Shown here one piece after another: positions 1-8,641 of a stretch of 64,000 nucleotides of DNA. Numbering within the stretch: the stretch's first letter is position 1; each line of letters opens with the position of its first letter. The notes beneath the pieces were generated by a model. That model made no database searches. It saw only the letters and a program-made list of their open reading frames with translations, and had not been told where the DNA came from. The stretch comes from UBA5069 sp963773745. GTDB lineage: Bacteria; Chloroflexota; Anaerolineae; Caldilineales; Caldilineaceae. The position numbers were made by a program, and so were the translations under genes. Location: contig CAVZCL010000005.1 of the NCBI GenBank assembly GCA_963773745.1, forward strand, positions 2,359,813 through 2,423,812. Direction: 5' to 3'.

Positions 1-1086
1 TCCAGCCCCGACCCGAACTATCCCTACGGCGGCGCCTCGATTGGGGCGATTGGCTTCGACACGTCGAACTCCAAACTCCTCGATCCAGCCGCCACGACGG
101 ACCTTATGTCCTACTGCGAGGAATGGATCTCGGATTATACCTACCTGGGAATGATGAAAACGCAGCGCGCCGCCGTGCAGCAATCAGAGCCGGCAGCGCC
201 AGGCCCCACAGCGGCTGACACCGCGGCCGGCAACGCGGTGCTTGTGCGCGCGCGCCTTTCGCCAGGCAAGGACGCGACATTGTTGCCGCTGTACGCGCTG
301 CGCGCCACTGTGCCGATGCAGCCGCCGCCCCCCACCGATGCGGCGCTGTACCAGGTGGCGTTTCTGGATGCGGCCGGGGCAGAACTTGCCTCTCACCTTC
401 TGCCCGCGGCCGACGCCGAGGAAGAGGGGCTTTCAATCCGCGTGCTCAGCGCGCTGGTGCCGCTGCCTGCGGGCGCAATTGCCGCAGTCGAGTTGCGGCT
501 GGGCGATGCGGTTGTGGCGCGACGCGCGGTGAACGAACCCGCCTCACCCGCAAGCGGCCCTGCCGTCGCACCTGTAATTTCGAGCGACGGCGTGCAGCTC
601 AATCTTGCTGTGCCGCCAGGTGCGCCCCACCTGTTGCGCTTGGCACAGGGCGATCGCTACACCACGCTGGCCGTTGACGCGGCCGGTGAGGAGCTGGCCT
701 TTACGCTGGCCGAGCTGCCCGCGGGAAGTGCGAACGTGGAGGCAATAGTAGCCGACCAGTTGGCGGTAGATGGCCCGACCGTCGCAGCTGCTGCCGTGCC
801 GATTACGATTGCCGACGCACCGCCCGTGGTGTGGATTACGCCGCCCGACATGCCGCTGGGGGCCGATGGCATTGTCCTTGCCGGTTATGCCACCGATGGC
901 GAAAATGGTATGCTTGAGCTCCAGTGGTATGTCAACGGCGAAGCTGCCGCCCAGGGGCCGCTGCTCCAGTTCGACAGTCTGGCGGGCAGCGCAGCGCCGG
1001 CATTTGTGGAACTGCGCGCTACGGACAGCGCAGGGCAAAGTGCGTCCGCGACGGTGACGCTCCAGCCGGTGCAGGCCGGCGATTGA
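1..1086 (+). CDS. Secreted metallopeptidase-like protein, C-terminal part
   Basis: The reading frame is open from the first base, so the N-terminus lies outside the window; the first internal ATG at 106 is not the real start. The visible part begins with YPYGGASIGAIGFDT and DLMSYC followed by WISDYTY, a segment typical of secreted zinc metallopeptidases just downstream of the catalytic helix (Asp-(Ile/Leu)-Met-Ser-Tyr-Cys). The rest is Ala/Pro/Val-rich beta-sandwich-like sequence that probably forms Ig-like C-terminal domains, ending with a likely Ig-type strand pattern (WYVNGEAAAQGPLLQF). The HExxH motif itself is not visible. A second secreted metallopeptidase lies at 40108-42331. The family call is inferred from the short motif. 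Confidence 0.6.
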   Translation, partial: SSPDPNYPYGGASIGAIGFDTSNSKLLDPAATTDLMSYCEEWISDYTYLGMMKTQRAAVQQSEPAAPGPTAADTAAGNAVLVRARLSPGKDATLLPLYALRATVPMQPPPPTDAALYQVAFLDAAGAELASHLLPAADAEEEGLSIRVLSALVPLPAGAIAAVELRLGDAVVARRAVNEPASPASGPAVAPVISSDGVQLNLAVPPGAPHLLRLAQGDRYTTLAVDAAGEELAFTLAELPAGSANVEAIVADQLAVDGPTVAAAAVPITIADAPPVVWITPPDMPLGADGIVLAGYATDGENGMLELQWYVNGEAAAQGPLLQFDSLAGSAAPAFVELRATDSAGQSASATVTLQPVQAGD

Positions 1087-1125
1087 CGTCACCGCCAGCC
1101 AAAATCCGCAACGATAACAGCGTGC

Positions 1126-1193
1126 GCAAGAAGGGAACCGAGATCAGGGGACTCCCCGCTTACCGAGATCCCTCTTCCCCGATCCCTTCTTGC
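1126..1193. terminator. Hairpin after the metallopeptidase gene
   Basis: An 11-bp inverted repeat, GCAAGAAGGGA (1126-1136) and TCCCTTCTTGC (1183-1193), encloses a second small hairpin (GGGGACTCCCC at 1147-1157). It lies 40 bases after the stop codon and ends a transcript naturally here, but there is no long T tract. Confidence 0.45.
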
Positions 1194-1263
1194 CAGGCTG
1201 CGGGTTCCTTAACGATATCTCTGTTGTGCCAACAGCTCACCGCGTGCAAACCAGGAGGCCCCC

Positions 1264-1644
1264 GTGTATACGCTCGCCGTACAACGCGACTTCATTGCCC
1301 AGCACTACCTCGTCGGCGGCGACTGGGGCCCCGAAAACCATCCGCACTCGCACCACTACCGCCTGGAACTGCAGCTTGAGGCAGATGCGCTCGACGAGCA
1401 TGGCTACTGCGTCGACATCGTCGCGGTTGAGAAGGCGCTCTCTGCCATTGTCGATCTCTATCGCGACCAGATGCTCAACGACCAGCCCGCGTTCGCGGGC
1501 CTCAACCCCAGCATTGAGCACTTCACGCGCATCGTCTGCACCGCACTTGCCGAACAGGTGGCCGCGCCCAACCTGACGGCCGTCAGCGCGCGCATTTGGG
1601 AAAATGAGATCGCCTGGGCCGCCTACAGGTTGCCTCTGCGCTAA
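1264..1644 (+). CDS. 6-pyruvoyl-tetrahydropterin synthase / QueD family protein
   Basis: 126 residues, a normal length for the PTPS/6-carboxytetrahydropterin synthase fold. Family signs are the three His positions for zinc (QH near residue 14 and the HSHH group near residue 27), DEHGYCVDI near residue 40, LNPSIEHFTRIV and the C-terminal IWENEIAWAAY. The start is GTG at 1264 because a strong AGGAGG (1253-1258) sits 5 bases upstream. The enzyme acts on 7,8-dihydroneopterin triphosphate or its products in pterin or deazapurine synthesis. No other queuosine or folate gene is nearby, and glycosyltransferase and methyltransferase genes follow within 5 kb, so a modified-pterin role is possible, but that is inference. 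Confidence 0.85.
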   Translation: MYTLAVQRDFIAQHYLVGGDWGPENHPHSHHYRLELQLEADALDEHGYCVDIVAVEKALSAIVDLYRDQMLNDQPAFAGLNPSIEHFTRIVCTALAEQVAAPNLTAVSARIWENEIAWAAYRLPLR

Positions 1645-1664
1645 CGTACATCGGGGCTTCAGCC

Positions 1665-4109
1665 ATGGCTTCGTCCGTGCATCCCGCCCTCGCTCCGCGC
1701 CGCAAGCGTTTGCTTCTGCTTGCGGCTCTGCTGCTGCCGGCACTCCTGCTGAGCGCGCGCAGCGCCCACGCTGCGCCGCTTGAGCCCCTGCCCTGTGACC
1801 CAACGAATGGCGCAGCCAGCCGCTGCCTTGTGGCCGAGCCCTTCATTGTTGAGCGCCTCTCGCTGCGCGCAGCCGGCGACGGCCTTCTATTCGCAATGGC
1901 CATGGGACCGGGCGAGCCCCAGCTGCGCGTGCTCGATGCGGCCACACTGACCACGCACGGCGTGCTACCCATGGGCGATGCGCCGCTCCTCTTCAGTGAC
2001 CACCACCTCTACACGGCTCGCACCACGCCAATCACAGCCACGGCGCCGCTGCAGCTTGCGCTCAATGTTGCTGCGGCCGACAGGCCTGCGCTGCTCGGCG
2101 GCTACGCAGTGGACGGTGCAGCCATCGACTGGGCCGTCGGCGAAAAGGCGCTCTATGCAATCAGTGCGTCACCGGGCATCACCGGCACGGCGCTGAACAC
2201 GCTGAGTTTGCAGGAGCCGGCCCACCCACAGCTGGTGGCCACGCTGCCTGGCCTCAACCGCACGCGGTTGCTGCGCCAGGGCAACATCCTCTTCGCTGCC
2301 GACGCCTCGGGCGTGACCGTACTCGATCTGACAAATCCGCTCAATCCCACGGTTCTCTCGAGCACGCAGCTCTTCACCGCAACGCAGCTCAGCGATGTGG
2401 ACCTGGCTGCGGCAGGCGGCTACCTCTACTTCATGGCGCGCAGTGTGGCCGACGGCGCGGCGCTCTGCCGAACGCTGGATGTACGGGCGGCCACAGGGCC
2501 ACTTGTCATTGGGGACTGTCCATTCATCCCAGGCAAGACGGTTTTCACGCGGACGTTCGCCTACGTGAACCCCAATCAGTCGGCCGCCGAGTACCTCGAC
2601 TACGCCATCTTTTCCCTGGCCGAGCCGAGCGCGCCGCGTCTTATCGGATCGACACAGCAGCGCTGGGTCACCGCGCTAGTACTCGCCGATGGCCTGGCTA
2701 TCCAGACAGCCGCCGGCCATATCGCGCGCCTTCGTCAAACTGGAGACGGTAGCCTCACCACGGCGGTCAGCACGTGGAGCCGCGACGCGCTGGGGCTGGA
2801 TGGCACGCCGCGTGCTGCACTGGGCGACGTGGCGCTCTACGACCGTGGCACAATTGGCGAGGGTGGTTCACGGCTGCTCAACCTTGTCGACATCGCGCTG
2901 CGCACTGCACCAAAGCCGATTGGCACTCTGTCCAGCAATTGGATTGGCGCGCACAATCTGGCGCTGAACGGCCAGTTGCTCTTTGCGCTCCACCGCGACA
3001 GACTCACGCTCTTCGACCTGCGTAAACCGGCGCAGCCTGTGCAACTGGGCCAGTTTGCGTCACCACTGGATGATTCGCTCGACCACATGGTGCTCGCAGA
3101 CCGCAGCTTTGCGTTTCTTGTGAGTGACCACAACACGCTGCTGGCAGTCGATTGCAGCACGCCGACCACGCCGACGCTTGCGGCGCTGGTGGATCTGCCA
3201 GGGCGCACGCAGCAGGTGGCCTGGGCCAATCGTACGCTCTACCTCTATGGCGACGACGCGCTGCTTGTGGTGGATGTGGCACAGCCGGACCGGCCCGTAC
3301 TTGTACGCACGATCCCGACGCAGCCGCCGGAGGCGCTGGCAACGTGGGGCACGGCACTCTACCTGCTCGACGCAGGCGCGCTGCAGGTGCTGGACCTTGG
3401 CGAACCGCTCGCGCCTCGCCCGGCCCACCGGATTGAGCCGCCTGCCGGCATGCTTTTTGTCACCCTTTCGGATGCGTACAATGGCCGGATTGCGCTACAG
3501 GCGCGCCGCGCCACAGGCAGCGCGGCGAAACCGGCTGTGATTGTCTACGATCTCGCCGATCCGCTTGCACCTGTGGCAATCTCCTTCCTTGTGGGCGATT
3601 ATGACGAGAGCTGGTTTGATGGCACTCGCCTGATTCTGCCCGGCGGTGACACCGTTGAGATTGGTCCCCGTGAGCGCTTCACCGCGCCGCTGGCCGCTGC
3701 GAATGCGGTGCAGAGTGTGAATCCCGGCGGTGCGCTGCCGCCCGGCGTCACCATTACCTACACGATTGGCCCGCTTGCCGGCGCACCTGCTGCAGTGAAC
3801 AGCACGGCGAGTGTATCGCCCACTGCAGCCTGCTTGCAGCATGAGAATGACCCAACGCGCAACTGGCCGCTGCTGGGTGAATCTACCTACGTTGGACCTT
3901 TCATCGTGCGCACGGTCGACTGCACCACGGGTGAGCCGCTGCCATTGAACGCTCCCCTCACCCTGACCGTTGCGCTGCCAAACGAGGCCGCTGCGCCCTA
4001 CCGCTGGCCGGACGCGACGCTGCAAATCGACCAGGGCGACCAGTGGCTGCCCGTGCCGGACGCGCAAAGGCGCGGCGCTGAGTGGCGCGCTGTCATTCAG
4101 CCCCCTTGA
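1665..4109 (+). CDS. Secreted LVIVD-repeat beta-propeller-like protein
   Basis: 814 residues with a clear Sec signal peptide: RRKR, a Leu-rich core and cleavage near AHA-AP around residue 37. The body repeats a pattern of about 45 residues containing L-V-D-(V/L)-A/T-N-P-x-x-P (for example VTVLDLTNPLNPTVL and ALLVVDVAQPDRPVLV). This is the LVIVD repeat found in extracellular beta-propeller-like proteins of Chloroflexota and others. The last 150 residues, from about GALPPGVTITYTIG, look like a separate beta-sandwich. No catalytic motif was seen; a surface or binding role is likely. It starts 20 bases after the pterin synthase gene on the same strand. Confidence 0.7.
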   Translation: MASSVHPALAPRRKRLLLLAALLLPALLLSARSAHAAPLEPLPCDPTNGAASRCLVAEPFIVERLSLRAAGDGLLFAMAMGPGEPQLRVLDAATLTTHGVLPMGDAPLLFSDHHLYTARTTPITATAPLQLALNVAAADRPALLGGYAVDGAAIDWAVGEKALYAISASPGITGTALNTLSLQEPAHPQLVATLPGLNRTRLLRQGNILFAADASGVTVLDLTNPLNPTVLSSTQLFTATQLSDVDLAAAGGYLYFMARSVADGAALCRTLDVRAATGPLVIGDCPFIPGKTVFTRTFAYVNPNQSAAEYLDYAIFSLAEPSAPRLIGSTQQRWVTALVLADGLAIQTAAGHIARLRQTGDGSLTTAVSTWSRDALGLDGTPRAALGDVALYDRGTIGEGGSRLLNLVDIALRTAPKPIGTLSSNWIGAHNLALNGQLLFALHRDRLTLFDLRKPAQPVQLGQFASPLDDSLDHMVLADRSFAFLVSDHNTLLAVDCSTPTTPTLAALVDLPGRTQQVAWANRTLYLYGDDALLVVDVAQPDRPVLVRTIPTQPPEALATWGTALYLLDAGALQVLDLGEPLAPRPAHRIEPPAGMLFVTLSDAYNGRIALQARRATGSAAKPAVIVYDLADPLAPVAISFLVGDYDESWFDGTRLILPGGDTVEIGPRERFTAPLAAANAVQSVNPGGALPPGVTITYTIGPLAGAPAAVNSTASVSPTAACLQHENDPTRNWPLLGESTYVGPFIVRTVDCTTGEPLPLNAPLTLTVALPNEAAAPYRWPDATLQIDQGDQWLPVPDAQRRGAEWRAVIQPP

Positions 4110-4261
4110 TGTGGGGCGTGCGTGGGCCGGCGCTGCCGCCCGTGCTCCTGCCGCGCGTCTTCCGGTAAGATGGCGGGTGCCCCTCACGGGAAACGCAAAC
4201 AGAGGTTGTTGGGTAAAGTGGTACGTAGCACGTGGCACTGCCGTCCGCGAACCCAAGGACT

Positions 4262-5320
4262 TCAACGATGCGCATCACCATCCACACCGCGCGCCTGCAT
4301 GCCGGCCTTGGCGTACACGGCATCGATAATGCGCATGTTGCGCACGGCGTCGGCGCCGTCGGTGAGGATGGGCGCTCCTTCGCGCACGCCTGCCACGAAT
4401 GCCGCCAGTTGATAGGCGTAGCTCGTGGCATTGCGCCCGAAGTGCTCGCGACGCACGCCGGCGGCCGACTTCACACGCAGGCTGTGGTAGAGGTGGGGCA
4501 GCACCGGATTCACGACGCGCAATGCGCCCTGCGTGCCATGCACAACAAGGCGCACGTCGGGCAAGCGCAGTGCCTTCATCTCAACATCCATACGCGCAGA
4601 TGCGCCCGTGCCAGTGCGGAAGTGTGCGACCATGCGCCGGTCCACTTGAGGGGCCATGAGCCACGGCTGCGCCTCGGTAACCTCGAGTTCGTCCCCCAGC
4701 ACAAGGCGCAGCAGGTTGATCATGTAGCAGCCCATGTCCATGGTTGCGCCGCCGCCGAGGCCGTACTCAAAGCGTATGTCCTCGCGCCGCAACGTGGGCG
4801 TTCTGAAAATGGCCTCTACGTGCGTCACGTCGCCCAACTCGCCGCTGCACACTATGTCGCCCACGCGCTGCAGCAGCGGGTGATAGCGATTGTGAAAGGC
4901 CTCCATGAGCACAAAGCCACTGGACGCGGCTGCCTCGGCCATTGCCTGCGCCTGGGCGGCGTTCGCGGCGAGAGGCTTTTCGCACAGCACATGCTTGCCC
5001 GCAGCCAGCGCACGCAGCGTCCAGCCATGGTGCAACCCATTGGGCAGCGGAATGTAGAGCGCATCCAGCGCCGGATCCTCAACAAGCGCTTCGTAATCGG
5101 TGCTCCAGCGCGGAATGGCATGTTTTGCCGCAAACGCAGCCGCACGCGCACCGTCGCGCGCGGCAATGCTCTCCACGCGCACGCCGGCCACGTGGCGCGC
5201 CGGCGCAATCAGAGCATGGGGCGCAATGCGCGCCGCACCCAAAATACCAATCCGCAGCGGACTCGGCTTCCCGTTTACAGTTGTTGCGGACGTCGCGCGC
5301 CCACTTCCAGCACCAATCAC
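4262..5320 (-). CDS. Gfo/Idh/MocA family oxidoreductase
   Basis: About 352 residues. The N-terminal Rossmann fold has GILGAARIA for NAD(P), followed by the family motif EKPLA, whose lysine is the usual catalytic or binding residue. The C-terminal alpha/beta domain contains GGGATMDMGCYMINLLRLVLG, typical of glucose-fructose-oxidoreductase and inositol-dehydrogenase relatives. The open frame extends further upstream, but I chose GTG at 5320 because AAGGAG lies a few bases before it and because longer starts would run into the divergent glycosyltransferase gene. The substrate is probably a sugar or polyol and cannot be read from the sequence. It is convergent with the LVIVD gene and divergent from 5368. 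Confidence 0.88.
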   Translation of the reverse strand: MIGAGSGRATSATTVNGKPSPLRIGILGAARIAPHALIAPARHVAGVRVESIAARDGARAAAFAAKHAIPRWSTDYEALVEDPALDALYIPLPNGLHHGWTLRALAAGKHVLCEKPLAANAAQAQAMAEAAASSGFVLMEAFHNRYHPLLQRVGDIVCSGELGDVTHVEAIFRTPTLRREDIRFEYGLGGGATMDMGCYMINLLRLVLGDELEVTEAQPWLMAPQVDRRMVAHFRTGTGASARMDVEMKALRLPDVRLVVHGTQGALRVVNPVLPHLYHSLRVKSAAGVRREHFGRNATSYAYQLAAFVAGVREGAPILTDGADAVRNMRIIDAVYAKAGMQARGVDGDAHR

Positions 5321-5367
5321 GCCTGCTCCTTTTTCCCGTTCGTTGCGCCCTGTGGCAGCATTGGGGA

Positions 5368-6459
5368 ATGCGCGCTGCACTTCTGATTTATGGCTCACTG
5401 GATACGGTATCGGGCGGGTACCTCTACGACCGCAAGCTGGTGGAAAAACTGCGCGCCCGCGGCCATGAAGTGGAAGTGATTGCACTGCCCTGGCGCAACT
5501 ATGCGCGCCACCTGGCAGACAACCTCTCGCCCGCATGGCGGCGCACGCTGCGCGAGCTGGACGTCGACCTGGTCATCGAAGACGAACTGAACCATCCGTC
5601 GCTCGCGTTTGCGCCCCGCCCCGTGCGACCCGATGGCTCGCGCCCGCGCATTGTCTCCATCGTACACCACTTGCGCAGCAGCGAACAGCACCCCGCCCTG
5701 CTGCGGCCCCTCTATCGCGCAGTCGAGGCGCGCTACCTGCAGCGGCCGGACGCCTTCATCTTCAACAGCAAGACGACCCGTGCCTCGGTCGAAGCGATGC
5801 GCCCCGTGCTGCCGCTGCGCGTGGTGGCCTATCCTGCCGGCGACCATGCGTTGACGGAAGCCTCATTATCGCTACACGAAGGCGAGGGCGCTGTGCAGCG
5901 CCCGCCTGACAACCCGCTGCGGATCGCATTTGTGGGCAATCTCATTCCCCGCAAAGGGCTGCATTTGGTGATCGAGGCGCTGGCGCTGGTTGATGAAGAG
6001 ATCACGCTCGACGTCGTGGGTGATGAGAGCGCAGACCCGCAATACACAGCGCAGGTACACGCGCAGGTGGATGCAGCCGCCCTCACGGATCGGGTCCACT
6101 TCCTCGGCGCGCTCTCCGATGCAGAACGCGGGGCGCTCTATGCACGCAGCGACCTCTTCGCCGTCCCCTCCTACGAGGGCTTCGGCATTGTCTACCTCGA
6201 GGCAATGGCCTATGGGCTGCCTGTGATTGCTTCGACGGCGGGCGCTGCGCACGAGATTGTGCATGCGGGCGACAACGGCTTTCTTGTCGCGCCCGACGAC
6301 GCTCAGACGCTGGCACGCTACCTGACTGCGCTCGCCCGCGACCCGTCGCTGCGTGAGGAGATGAGCGCCGCCGCCCGCCGCACGTTCGACAGCTTTCCCA
6401 CGTGGGATGAGACGACAACGCGCATCGCCGAGTTTTTGGAGGAGTTTGTGGCCGCATGA
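5368..6459 (+). CDS. GT4-like glycosyltransferase
   Basis: 363 residues of GT-B fold. The N-terminal half begins MRAALLIYGSLDTVSGG. The C-terminal nucleotide-sugar half carries FVGNLIPRKGLHL, the stretch VHFLGALSDAE and the donor-binding VPSYEGFGIVYLEAMAYGLPV with its EGFG and E-x7-E pattern. It transfers a sugar from an activated donor, acceptor unknown. The start at 5368 matches the family N-terminus; the upstream G run is very close and weak as a ribosome site. It overlaps the methyltransferase gene by 4 bases (ATGA), so the two are translationally coupled. Confidence 0.9.
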   Translation: MRAALLIYGSLDTVSGGYLYDRKLVEKLRARGHEVEVIALPWRNYARHLADNLSPAWRRTLRELDVDLVIEDELNHPSLAFAPRPVRPDGSRPRIVSIVHHLRSSEQHPALLRPLYRAVEARYLQRPDAFIFNSKTTRASVEAMRPVLPLRVVAYPAGDHALTEASLSLHEGEGAVQRPPDNPLRIAFVGNLIPRKGLHLVIEALALVDEEITLDVVGDESADPQYTAQVHAQVDAAALTDRVHFLGALSDAERGALYARSDLFAVPSYEGFGIVYLEAMAYGLPVIASTAGAAHEIVHAGDNGFLVAPDDAQTLARYLTALARDPSLREEMSAAARRTFDSFPTWDETTTRIAEFLEEFVAA

Positions 6460-7328
6460 GCGCCGAATCACTGACACCCTTTGCCCGCTATCTGCTCGCC
6501 AAGCGCAGCGTGGACGACCGCTCACTTAACCAGGGCGTCTATGCGGCGCTGTTGGCCAGCTTGCCGCCAGCGCCTGCGCCCCTGCGCATACTGGAGATAG
6601 GCTGCGGCGTGGGCACAATGCTGGCACGGCTGGCGGCGTGGGGGCTGCTCGACGGGCGCGCGGTTGACTATCTGGGCATTGACAACGTTGCCGACAACAT
6701 CGCTGCGGCCAGCGCCCCGCAGCTGCCCAGCCTCACGGCGCGCTTCGAAATTGCCGACATCCACGAGTTCGCCGCACGCGCCAATACACACGGTGGCTAC
6801 GACCTGCTGATTGCGCACGCTGTGCTTGACCTGCTCGACCTCAACCACGCGCTTCCCCTGCTGGCCGGCCTCGTGCGCGCCGGCGGCCTGGGCTGGTTCA
6901 CAATCAACTTCGACGGCATGACACTCTTCGAGCCGCCAATCGACCCTGCGCTGGACGCCGCTATTGAAGCGGCGTACCACGCCACAATGGATGCACGCAC
7001 GATCGACGGCGCGCCTGCGGGCGCAAGCGCGACGGGCCGCCGCCTCTTCACAGCCCTGCCGCGTGCGGGGCTGCCCATTGTGGCCGCAGGCGCGTCGGAC
7101 TGGGTGGTCTTTCCAGTTAACGGCGCGTATCCAGCCGATGAAGGCTACTTCCTTGAAGCGATCCTGGGCTTCTTTGCAGAGGCGCTGCAGGATTCGACCA
7201 CAATTCCGTCCGCATTGCTCAATGACTGGCTAACCCAACGGCGCGCGCAAGTCGCCCGTGCTGAACTGATCTATATTGCGCACCAGCTCGACTTCCTGGT
7301 GGTGCGCCCTGCGAAGGTGAACTCGTGA
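6456..7328 (+). CDS. Class I SAM-dependent methyltransferase
   Basis: 290 residues. Motif I is LRILEIGCGVGTMLARL near residue 45, an acidic residue follows at LGIDNVADNI, and the post-motif segment YDLLIAHAVLDLLDL ends strand 4, all typical of Rossmann-fold methyltransferases. The acceptor is unknown. It overlaps the glycosyltransferase gene by ATGA and the MFS gene by GTGA, so the three form one operon (glycosyltransferase, methyltransferase, exporter). This suggests decoration and export of a small molecule. Confidence 0.85.
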   Translation: MSAESLTPFARYLLAKRSVDDRSLNQGVYAALLASLPPAPAPLRILEIGCGVGTMLARLAAWGLLDGRAVDYLGIDNVADNIAAASAPQLPSLTARFEIADIHEFAARANTHGGYDLLIAHAVLDLLDLNHALPLLAGLVRAGGLGWFTINFDGMTLFEPPIDPALDAAIEAAYHATMDARTIDGAPAGASATGRRLFTALPRAGLPIVAAGASDWVVFPVNGAYPADEGYFLEAILGFFAEALQDSTTIPSALLNDWLTQRRAQVARAELIYIAHQLDFLVVRPAKVNS

Positions 7329-8540
7329 CTCCATTGGCACCACCACTTGCCGTCGACAACAGCACGCCGAACTCGCGCCTGATCGTCATCATCGTCTCCT
7401 ATTTCATCTTCGTCACGCTGGGCATGATGGACGGCATGGTCGGCGTTGCCTTCCCTGCAATCCGCACCGAGTACAAGCTGCCGCTTGATGCATTTGGCCT
7501 GATTTTCGTCGCCTCCACAATCGGCTTTCTCGCGTCGAGCTTCATCGTTGGGCGGCTCCTCGATCAATATCGCACGTCGCACTTTCTCATGGCTGCCGGC
7601 CTGCTGCGCGCTGCCGGCATTCTGGCTATCGCACTCGTGCCCAGCTGGTGGGGGCTCATCGCCGCAACGCTCTTCATTGGCTTTGCCAGCGGCATGCTGG
7701 ATGCCGGCATGAACACCTGGTTCGCCATGCGCTTTAGCCCGCGCCTCATGAGCTGGCTGCACGCCGCCTTTGGCCTGGGGGCCACGCTCGGCCCCATTTT
7801 CCTTGCCGCCGTGCTCGTGGGCGGCTTCTCGTGGCGCTGGGGCTACGCCATGATGGCAACGCTACAACTTGTAATGGTGGGCATTGTCATCGTCACCCGC
7901 CACCTCTGGCAGATTCCAGCCTCGGTGGTCGCAGCGGCCGACAGCTCAGCCGAGCCAAAAGCCAAAATCACAGCCTGGCAAACACTGCTGCTGCCGGCGG
8001 TTTGGCTTGGCATTGCTGTCTTCTTCTTCTACACGGGCGTCGAACTCACCGCCAGCAACTGGGCCTTCTCCATCTTCACCGAGAGCCGCGGCGTAAGCCT
8101 GGCCGCTGCCGGCTTCTGGACGAGTGCGTTCTGGGCCACCTTTACGGCCGGGCGCATCTTCTTCGGCTTTGTCACTGTAAAGTCGCTGGCCAACTTGTTG
8201 CGCGCTGGTGCTGGTGGGCGCGCTGGCCGGCGCGCTGCTCTTTGCGTGGGCGCCCGTACCGCTGGCAGGCTTCCTGGGGCTGGCCTTTATGGGCTTCTGC
8301 CTGGCGCCGGTCTTCCCGATGCTCGTCTCCGAGACGCCCCTGCGCCTTGGCCCCGACGTGGCCCAGCATGCGATTGGCTTTCAGGTGGGCGCAGCCAGCC
8401 TTGGCATTGCCGTGCTGCCCAGCCTGGCCGGCGTGTTGGCAGCGCGCACCACGCTCGAGTCGATTCCGCTCTTCGTGATCGGTGTTGCTGTGGTGCTCAT
8501 TCTGCTCCACGAGTGGATGGTGCGCACAGCCCGCCATTAG
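7325..8540 (+). CDS. MFS transporter (frameshifted)
   Basis: About 404 residues of major facilitator type with roughly 12 membrane segments; motifs include HAAFGLGATLGP and a loop-2/3 region GRLLDQYRT. The GTG start at 7325 overlaps the methyltransferase stop. The frame breaks near 8204: upstream residues end at VTVKSLANLLR and the following membrane segments (LVLVGALAGALLFAW onward) are one frame ahead. Removing one G restores a continuous protein, so an extra base in the sequence is more likely than a dead gene. Substrate unknown; the operon suggests export of the glycosylated or methylated product. Confidence 0.82.
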
Positions 8541-8581
8541 GTCTTGCGGGCCGGCAATCGTACTTCGCACAACGCGCACAC

Positions 8582-8615
8582 AAAGCGAGGCTTCCAGAAT
8601 CGGAAGCCTCGCTTT
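8582..8615. terminator. Bidirectional terminator hairpin
   Basis: A perfect 14-bp stem (AAAGCGAGGCTTCC / GGAAGCCTCGCTTT) with a 6-base loop lies between the convergent MFS and VIT/VWA genes. The same stem apart from the end base occurs at 48174-48207. Confidence 0.75.
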
Positions 8616-8641
8616 ATTTGCCCACTGGTTACGCCAGTTGC

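Noticed and set aside
4232..5386. Long plus-strand open frame opposite the Gfo/Idh gene
   Set aside because: The product is low-complexity His/Arg/Ala sequence without domains; the minus-strand product is a clear oxidoreductase.
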